From the NCBI GenBank assembly GCA_021785335.1, contig JAJYFW010000164.1, forward strand, positions 1 through 5,348: a stretch of DNA of 5,348 bases, read 5' to 3'. The notes beneath the pieces are model-generated. The model was not told where the DNA came from and searched no databases. It worked only from the letters and a program-made list of their open reading frames with translations. This DNA comes from Pseudomonadota bacterium (lineage in GTDB: Bacteria > Pseudomonadota > Alphaproteobacteria > Acetobacterales > Acetobacteraceae). Position numbers and translations under genes: made by a program. Positions 5,005-5,348 of the stretch are shown here, piece by piece. Every line of letters begins with the position of its first letter. Position 1 is the stretch's first letter.

Positions 5005-5348
5005 CTAACCCCGCAGCTGCGCCAGCGTGGTAAGGGCGGCGATCCCGAAAGACTCCGTAAGGGTGGGGTGGGGGTGGATCGAAGTGGCGATCTGTTCCAG
5101 CGTCAGGCCGTTGTGCACCGCCAGCGCGGCCTCGCCTATGACGTCGGCTACCCCTTCAACCATCGCGTGCACGCCCAGGACCCTATGGTCCGTCCGGCGA
5201 TAGATGAGCCGCAGTCGCCCCATGGCGGCGCCGGCGATCTGGGCACGAGCATCAATCCGGTAGTCGTACTCGGCAACAGCCACGTCCTCGCCCGCCGCGC
5301 GGGCGGCCTCCTCCGTCAGTCCGGCCATGCCGATCTCGGGCGACGAAA
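5005..5348 (-). CDS. Class I pyridine nucleotide-disulfide oxidoreductase, dihydrolipoyl dehydrogenase-like (C-terminal 113 residues; N-terminus beyond window)
   Basis: This is the C-terminal dimerisation domain of an FAD/NAD(P)-dependent disulfide oxidoreductase. The visible part starts in the conserved segment SSPEIGMAGLTE, the usual TDPEIASVGLTE-type motif that opens the domain. It continues with DARAQIAG, a beta-strand segment RLRLIYRR, the RVLGVHAM strand, and ends with HPHPTLTESF. The second His and the Glu five residues later match the His-Glu pair that dihydrolipoyl dehydrogenases and related reductases use as acid/base at the partner subunit's active site. ARAQIAG also recalls soluble transhydrogenase (SthA), but that family lacks the His here, so a dihydrolipoyl dehydrogenase-like enzyme is favoured; mercuric-reductase-like relatives are not excluded. 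The FAD domain and CxxxxC redox motif lie outside the window. The TAG stop is at 5005-5007. The family is certain, the exact member is not. Confidence 0.85.
   Translation of the reverse strand, partial: SSPEIGMAGLTEEAARAAGEDVAVAEYDYRIDARAQIAGAAMGRLRLIYRRTDHRVLGVHAMVEGVADVIGEAALAVHNGLTLEQIATSIHPHPTLTESFGIAALTTLAQLRG

Overview
The window is high-GC bacterial DNA with strong G/C preference at third codon positions, Shine-Dalgarno sites and compact genes. It looks like proteobacterial chromosome, most likely an alphaproteobacterium (Rhodospirillales, Acetobacterales or Hyphomicrobiales type). That placement is inferred from composition and gene types; no marker gene in the window proves it.

Left part (1-2992, all on the minus strand, read right to left). 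First comes a secreted, cysteine-rich 378-residue protein whose middle part looks like a Rap1a/Tai-type domain, with a shorter similar half before it and a separate Cys-containing C-terminal module (1856-2992). After a 108-base gap with a 12-bp tandem repeat comes a family 5 extracellular solute-binding protein (272-1747). Thirty-one bases further on begins a DppB-type permease (1-240, cut by the window edge). The binding protein and permease are the start of a peptide/oligopeptide/nickel-class ABC importer operon. The Rap1a-like gene may share its transcript, but the gap leaves room for a separate promoter.

Middle (2993-4053). A 122-base divergent intergenic region separates the minus-strand genes from a plus-strand fold-type IV PLP aminotransferase of the branched-chain aminotransferase (IlvE) type (3115-4053). 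The fold, the Schiff-base lysine and the PLP-binding positions are intact. Several substrate-pocket residues of classical IlvE are replaced, so the substrate is less certain than the family name suggests.

Right part (4054-5348). About 690 bases follow with no gene I can recognise, and GC drops clearly (about 55-60% in the lines I counted, against 78% in a line of the aminotransferase gene). Then come a small two-helix membrane protein (4743-4952, plus strand) and, convergent with it, the C-terminal end of a class I pyridine nucleotide-disulfide oxidoreductase of the dihydrolipoyl dehydrogenase kind (5005-5348, minus strand). The lower-GC stretch may mark an insertion scar, a decayed element or an island boundary.

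I see no CRISPR array, tRNA, rRNA, recognisable insertion sequence or convincing new multi-gene system. The most unusual items are the tandem Rap1a-like secreted protein, the altered aminotransferase pocket and the compositional break.
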